Below, in pieces: positions 7,225 through 9,879 of a stretch of DNA of 9,879 nt. The notes beneath the pieces were generated by a model, which worked only from the letters and a program-made list of their open reading frames with translations, did no database searches and was not told where the DNA came from. The stretch lies in contig DAOWCR010000032.1 in assembly GCA_030639445.1 (NCBI GenBank), forward strand, positions 1-9,879, read 5' to 3'. Source of the DNA: Dehalococcoidales bacterium. Lineage in GTDB: Bacteria; Chloroflexota; Dehalococcoidia; Dehalococcoidales; RBG-16-60-22. The position numbers and the translations under genes were made by a program. Each line of letters begins with the position of its first letter. The first letter of the stretch is position 1.

Positions 7225-7524
7225 GAGGAGCTCCTCATCGGTCCTGACCCCCTGCACGTCCAGCTGGGAGCGGCGGAAAGCCCGGACCATGGCCTCAATG
7301 AGCTTCGTCTTGCTGAGCTTTTTCCCGCCGCTGAACTTGGCCCTGGAAGCCAGGCTTTCCAGGTAGGCGTCTTCTTCGCGGTGTAGAAATACGGATAGCT
7401 TTATCATGGGCGTTCCGGGCGGTTCGGCCGGAGGCTGCTTTTTGGCGGCGGGACGGTCCGTACCGGTGAGGCGGTCCAGGGCGTTCCCGTAAGCGAGCTC
7501 CTCGGTGATACTGACTCTTTTCAT
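7198..7524 (-). CDS. Putative ribbon-helix-helix DNA-binding partner of ParA
   Basis: This 108-aa basic protein has a flexible, proline-rich N-terminal part (about residues 1-39, with RPAAKKQPPAEPPGTP). The segment from 40 to 86 looks like a ribbon-helix-helix fold: strand IKLSVFL (41-47), helix A REEDAYLESLASRAK (49-63), turn SGGKKL, helix B SKTKLIEAMVRAFRRS (71-86). A disordered tail plus RHH domain is the layout of small centromere-binding proteins such as ParG. The start overlaps the parA stop by 4 bp (ATGA), so the two should be coupled; GAGAGGTGA upstream supplies the ribosome binding site. The likely role is to bind the 8-bp repeat arrays at both ends of the module, repress the operon and stimulate the ParA ATPase. 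The RHH assignment rests on pattern, not on alignment. Confidence 0.75.
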   Translation of the reverse strand: MKRVSITEELAYGNALDRLTGTDRPAAKKQPPAEPPGTPMIKLSVFLHREEDAYLESLASRAKFSGGKKLSKTKLIEAMVRAFRRSQLDVQGVRTDEELLKRASAQLR

Positions 7525-8297
7525 TTCATCACCTCTCTGGCGAGTATTCGGTAGGCATTGGCCCCGTCGGATGTCGGGGCGTAGGTCAGGATAGAACCTC
7601 CGGCGGCCGGGGCTTCCTTGAAGCGGACACTGCTGGGGATAAGGGTGTCAAACACTCTTATCCGGTCGCCAAAGGCTTTACGGGTAACCTCGATAACCTC
7701 TTTGCTGTGCAGGGTGCGGGAATGGGTCATGGTGAACAGGATGCCGGAAATCTCCAGTTCCGGGTTAATCTTTTCCCTCACCCGGATAACCGTTCTCAGC
7801 AGGAGTGTCAGCCCTTTCATCGCCAGGAAATCGGCCTGCAGGGGTATCAGTATCCGGTCGGCGGCCGATAGGGCGTTGACGGTCAAAAGCCCGAGGCTGG
7901 GGAGGCAGTCCACCAGAATAAAGTCGTATTGCTGGCGCACCGGCCGGAGCATCTCTTTTAGCATCTGTTCCCGGGTAAACGCCCCCACCAGGTCAAGCTC
8001 GGCCTGGGACATCTCTATGTTGGCCGGGACGAGGTCGATGTTGGGGTTGCCGGTCGGGATGGTGACGTCACTGATTGATGGGCTTTTTTTGTCCCGGATG
8101 GCGGCCGCCAGGACATTATACCCGGTGCGGGTGAGTTTGTCCGGGTCGAGCCCCAGGGTGATGGTCAGGCTGGCCTGCGGGTCCCAGTCGACCAGCAGCA
8201 CCCGCTGGTTTTGTTCGCTGAGACCGTCGGCCAGAGCGGCGGCCGTGGTGGTCTTGCCCACGCCGCCTTTCTGGTTGGCGATGCAGATAACCGGCAT
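7521..8297 (-). CDS. parA: ParA/Soj-family partition ATPase
   Basis: This 258-aa protein is a small ParA without an N-terminal helix-turn-helix domain (type Ib or Soj size). It has the deviant Walker A KGGVGKTTT (10-18, signature lysine Lys10 and P-loop Lys15), the A' box LLVDWDPQ (34-41), Walker B FILVDCLPS (126-134, Asp130), and the usual IPLQADFLAMKGL (151-163) and FDTLIP (216-221) blocks. ParA dimers bind DNA non-specifically with ATP and are displaced by the partner protein, moving a plasmid or chromosome region. The start at 8297 has AGAGAGGA (complement of about 8305-8312) upstream. Having a dedicated RHH partner rather than a large ParB suggests a plasmid-like or integrated-element origin, though no replication or transfer gene is in view. 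Confidence 0.95.
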   Translation of the reverse strand: MPVICIANQKGGVGKTTTAAALADGLSEQNQRVLLVDWDPQASLTITLGLDPDKLTRTGYNVLAAAIRDKKSPSISDVTIPTGNPNIDLVPANIEMSQAELDLVGAFTREQMLKEMLRPVRQQYDFILVDCLPSLGLLTVNALSAADRILIPLQADFLAMKGLTLLLRTVIRVREKINPELEISGILFTMTHSRTLHSKEVIEVTRKAFGDRIRVFDTLIPSSVRFKEAPAAGGSILTYAPTSDGANAYRILAREVMK

Positions 8298-8335
8298 GGT
8301 TTAGTCCTCTCTTTCGGTGACTGATGACTGTGGTA

Positions 8336-8364
8336 ATTATAGCGCAATTGCGTAATTACGTCAA
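8336..8364 (-). promoter_or_regulatory. Promoter of the parA-RHH operon with repeat units between -35 and -10
   Basis: On the - strand, TTGACG (8359-8364) is followed by a 17-nt spacer and a perfect TATAAT (8336-8341). The spacer is filled by two 8-bp repeat units. Two overlapping palindromes, CGTAATTACG (8351-8360) and CGCAATTGCG (8343-8352), have centres 8 bp apart. Occupation by the RHH partner would block RNA polymerase, so autorepression is expected. Confidence 0.8.
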
Positions 8365-8389
8365 TACTCTTTTGCGCAGTTGCGGGTGT
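8342..8389. repeat. Array of 8-bp repeat units upstream of parA (probable operator/centromere)
   Basis: In a single 8-bp register the units are GCGCAATT, GCGTAATT, ACGTCAAT, ACTCTTTT, GCGCAGTT and GCGGGTGT. The first two are exact matches to units of the array at 7185-7224, the fifth differs by one base, and the others are degenerate. Units keep phase across 48 bp and have the same orientation as in the downstream array. Confidence 0.7.
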
Positions 8390-8398
8390 GACCGTCGC

Positions 8399-8423
8399 GG
8401 AGGGTTGGTTTCGAGAACCCTCC
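8399..8423. repeat. Perfect 8-bp inverted repeat between parA promoter and the 47-aa ORF
   Basis: GGAGGGTT (8399-8406) and AACCCTCC (8416-8423) flank a 9-nt loop GGTTTCGAG. With one bulged base the stem extends by two GC pairs. No T-run follows on either strand, so it is not a classical terminator, though it could separate the 47-aa gene from the parA operon or bind a protein. Confidence 0.55.
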
Positions 8424-8485
8424 CGCCAACTCATTTACTCATCTAGACATCAACGTAAGGTAAGATAACCCTGAGTAAGGCGAGG

Positions 8486-8629
8486 TCAGACTTTCACATG
8501 AGGAAATCGCTGATTTAGCTCGTTAATTAATTCTTGCCGTTTCTTTAAATCTAAAACTTCCCGGCGAATTCGAGCCTTCTCTTTGCGAATAAATTTTCGA
8601 ATCGATTTTGACAACTTTTTCATGTTCAT
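8486..8629 (-). CDS. Small basic protein of 47 aa, unknown function
   Basis: This ORF reads MNMKKLSKSIRKFI at its start and ends QRFPHVKV. It is strongly basic in its first half (LSKSIRKFIRKEKARIRR) and then predicted helical (EVLDLKKRQELINELNQRF), without a signal peptide or membrane segment. There is no good ribosome binding site before the ATG at 8629 or the second ATG at 8623. However, a near-consensus promoter (8641-8669) would start transcription only about 5 nt upstream, so the message would be nearly leaderless. Its base composition is AT-rich compared with the genes to its left. I do not recognise a family. It may be a nucleic-acid-binding peptide, or the transcript may be a small RNA with a chance ORF. 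No T-tailed terminator is seen after the stop. Confidence 0.5.
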   Translation of the reverse strand: MNMKKLSKSIRKFIRKEKARIRREVLDLKKRQELINELNQRFPHVKV

Positions 8630-8640
8630 TTATATACGTT

Positions 8641-8669
8641 ATTATACTTCTTTCTGCACTGTTTATCAA
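8641..8669 (-). promoter_or_regulatory. Near-consensus promoter upstream of the 47-aa ORF
   Basis: On the - strand, TTGATA (8664-8669), a 17-nt spacer and TATAAT (8641-8646). The predicted start point near 8634 is only about 5 nt before the ATG at 8629. Confidence 0.65.
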
Positions 8670-8727
8670 AAGGGTCAGTGACGAAAGTAGCTGCGCAACA
8701 CCACCGCCGTAGTATGTAGAAGACTAT

Positions 8728-8751
8728 AAAAACGAACAATTCTTATTTGTT
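8728..8751 (-). terminator. Weak candidate terminator after the Sensor-domain gene
   Basis: On the - strand, AACAA (8747-8751) pairs with TTGTT (8735-8739) across a 7-nt loop, and TTTTT follows at 8728-8732. The stem is only 5 bp, AT-rich and overlaps the stop codon, so this is tentative. Confidence 0.3.
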
Positions 8752-9364
8752 ATTGCAGCTTCCCCAGCATCACTCGCGTCATCCGACCAAACACGACGGC
8801 TGTTGCATTCAGTAAGTACAGAGAGATGAACACCATGGGGATACCGATGATGGTGAGGATCCATGACCAAGGGAATGGGTCAAAGCTCCAACTGCCCCAT
8901 ACAAGCGGATCACTAGTCCACATGTAAGTGGGTGCCGCCAGTAGGCCAACGGGGACAGCGATCAGCGTTACCGCAATGGTAAACGTCACAATGCCCAACG
9001 GGAACTTCAGAAACAGGTAGAGCACGCCTCTCCAGGTCACTCTGTCCTTGAGGAGTGCCTTGACTCGGGACCATAGCCCTCCTGATGCTGGACGACTGAC
9101 CGACAAAGGGATATCTTCATTCAAGAGAGTGATAGCAACCTGCCGCTCGAACCTGCATAGTACCCACGACCCGCTGATCACCAGTAACAAGATAGGGATA
9201 CCAACTAGTGTGATGATCAGTCCGAAGCCTAACGAAAGGCCCGTGACCAGGAACACGAAATAAAATGTACCCAGCGGGAAGGCCAAAAGCAGATAGACAA
9301 TGTTGAGGTAGCTCTGCGGCTCAGCGACAACACCAAAGAATCCTCGCTTTTTTGATACACTCAT
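8750..9364 (-). CDS. Stand-alone 'Sensor' domain (PF13796-like) integral membrane protein
   Basis: This 204-aa protein has about four hydrophobic segments: 20-41, 43-68, 113-146 and 167-190. Two halves carry similar motifs, YLLLAFPLGTFYF (24-36) and YLFLKFPLGIVTF (116-128), each starting a membrane hairpin; the first is followed by GLSLGFGLIITLVGIPIL, the hallmark of the Sensor domain usually fused to histidine kinases in Actinobacteria and Chloroflexota. Here no kinase domain follows; the protein ends with RMTRVMLGKLQ. The start at 9364 is chosen over the in-frame ATG at 9397 because AAAGGAGG (about 9372-9379) lies 7 nt before it, while 9397 has no ribosome binding site. It lies 35 bp downstream of the 34-aa ORF and probably shares its promoter. 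Function is unknown: signal perception or envelope-stress sensing are guesses. Confidence 0.85.
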   Translation of the reverse strand: MSVSKKRGFFGVVAEPQSYLNIVYLLLAFPLGTFYFVFLVTGLSLGFGLIITLVGIPILLLVISGSWVLCRFERQVAITLLNEDIPLSVSRPASGGLWSRVKALLKDRVTWRGVLYLFLKFPLGIVTFTIAVTLIAVPVGLLAAPTYMWTSDPLVWGSWSFDPFPWSWILTIIGIPMVFISLYLLNATAVVFGRMTRVMLGKLQ

Positions 9365-9399
9365 TGGGTTTCCTCCTTTAATGAGATCATTTCGCACCC

Positions 9400-9504
9400 T
9401 TATTCATTACGCTGCCAGGCGAGCCCTTCGATGCCGCAAGCCATCACTATAGATGCTATAACGACAACCACCAAGAGTAAACTGATCCATCTAAAAGCTT
9501 TCAT
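9400..9504 (-). CDS. Small 34-aa lipoprotein-like or membrane peptide
   Basis: This ORF encodes a short basic start (MKAFRW), a long hydrophobic stretch (ISLLLVVVVIASIVM, residues 7-21) and then Ala-Cys-Gly, so VMAC at 20-23 looks like a lipobox with Cys23 as the lipidated residue. Only 11 residues follow (GIEGLAWQRNE), much less than a normal lipoprotein. It could be a micro-lipoprotein, a small membrane peptide or a truncated gene. The AGAGA stretch before the ATG at 9504 is a weak ribosome binding site. It ends 35 bp before the start of the Sensor-domain protein on the same strand, and a promoter lies about 110 bp upstream, so the two may form an operon. Confidence 0.5.
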   Translation of the reverse strand: MKAFRWISLLLVVVVIASIVMACGIEGLAWQRNE

Positions 9505-9618
9505 TCTCTATTCTCTTTTTATTTCGTATTGTCTAATTATGACTTTTGACTATTTGGGCGCCAATAACTCCCTGGAAGCCAAACGTAACAATCCGTCAGG
9601 TTGTGCAATTAAGTTAAC

Positions 9619-9645
9619 ATTATATACCACAATGTGGTTTGTCAA
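9619..9645 (-). promoter_or_regulatory. Promoter with internal palindrome upstream of the small lipopeptide / Sensor genes
   Basis: On the - strand, TTGACA (9640-9645) and TATAAT (9619-9624) are both perfect, but the spacer is short (15 nt). The spacer holds the palindrome ACCACATTGTGGT (9626-9638, 6-bp arms around one base), which fits a repressor or activator site. The leader to the ATG at 9504 would be about 108 nt. Confidence 0.6.
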
Positions 9646-9660
9646 TACTTCAGGAAAACC

Positions 9661-9689
9661 GTTCCTTTTTATAAAAAAGAACTTTTTTT
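9661..9689 (+). terminator. Terminator-like hairpin with T-run, + strand
   Basis: GTTCCTTTTTAT and ATAAAAAAGAAC sides pair with one mismatch, and seven T follow at 9683-9689. It is AT-rich and weak, and no + strand gene ends just before it, so it could be a chance structure in AT-rich DNA. Confidence 0.35.
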
Positions 9690-9860
9690 AAATTACTTAA
9701 TTTGGTTGTTTGTTACACCTGTGTAGACAAGGATCGGTATCTATTTAAAGTATTGGTATCTCCTTCTACAGGACTAAACTCAAGCTCCAACATGTAAAAC
9801 ATAGTAATAGCACAAATATGACACTAAACAGATATGATAAGATACAGGCGGATGTGTAGT
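9690..9860. other. AT-rich intergenic stretch with no supported gene
   Basis: Frequent stops occur in all frames and I see no RNA gene. A GGTATCT heptamer occurs twice, 18 bp apart, around 9736-9760. It is probably the upstream region of the gene starting at 9870. Confidence 0.5.
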
Positions 9861-9869
9861 GGAGGTCGA

Positions 9870-9879
9870 ATGACAGAAG
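9870..9879 (+). CDS. Probable first codons of a gene that leaves the window
   Basis: ATGACAGAAG is preceded by GGAGGT (9861-9866), a strong ribosome binding site 3-4 nt before the ATG. Only Met-Thr-Glu can be read, so nothing can be said about function. Confidence 0.4.

Noticed and set aside
7618..8304. 228-aa + strand open frame opposite parA
   Set aside because: ParA on the - strand has all nucleotide-binding motifs; this is a shadow.
8391..8427. tRNA-like T-arm (TTCGAG loop followed by CCGCCA)
   Set aside because: The loop is 9 nt, and no acceptor, D or anticodon arms can be drawn upstream.
9364..9397. Upstream in-frame ATG for the Sensor-domain gene
   Set aside because: No ribosome binding site precedes it, and the strong AAAGGAGG lies inside that extension, directly before the ATG at 9364.
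9431..9691. 86-aa + strand open frame
   Set aside because: It lacks a ribosome binding site, runs through the promoter and hairpin region, and has no coding character.

Overview
The window looks like chromosomal DNA of a strictly anaerobic bacterium that handles methyl groups through corrinoid proteins. The gene set (corrinoid protein, UroD-fold methyltransferase, methyl-THF methyltransferase, RACo-type activator, DUF1638), the strong GGAGG ribosome binding sites and a stand-alone 'Sensor' (PF13796-like) membrane protein would fit an anaerobic Chloroflexota (Dehalococcoidia-like) or an acetogen-like lineage. This placement is inference from gene content only.

Region 1 (1-5169, + strand) is a corrinoid methyl-transfer operon that enters the window already in progress. 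Its order is corrinoid shuttle protein (5' end missing), UroD-family methyltransferase, pterin-binding methyltransferase, RACo-like reductive activator with an N-terminal [2Fe-2S] domain, and a DUF1638 protein. The likely working model is that the UroD-fold enzyme demethylates a donor onto Co(I) of the corrinoid protein, the MtrH/AcsE-type enzyme passes the methyl group to tetrahydrofolate, and RACo rescues corrinoid oxidised to Co(II). The donor is unknown.

Region 2 (5238-7160, - strand, convergent with region 1) is a two-gene operon: an unrecognised, TIM-barrel-like 311-aa protein followed by panB (ketopantoate hydroxymethyltransferase). A good promoter (TTGACA-17-GATAAT) lies upstream. The leader between promoter and start codon carries two tandem copies of a 22-bp sequence that may be an operator or a leftover insertion-sequence end.

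Region 3 (7185-8389, - strand) is a compact partition-type module: parA overlapping by 4 bp a 108-aa protein that looks like a ribbon-helix-helix (RHH) DNA-binding partner. Both ends of the module carry arrays of 8-bp tandem repeats (type unit GCGCAATT). The upstream array covers the -35 to -10 region of the parA promoter. This is the most striking signal in the window: a self-contained ParA/RHH locus with its own probable centromere and operator sites.

Region 4 (about 8400-9879) is more AT-rich and contains small genes: a 47-aa basic ORF with a near-consensus promoter and almost no leader, a 34-aa ORF with a lipobox-like motif upstream of the Sensor-domain membrane protein, a promoter with a palindrome in its spacer, a terminator-like hairpin, and the probable first codons of a gene leaving the window on the + strand.
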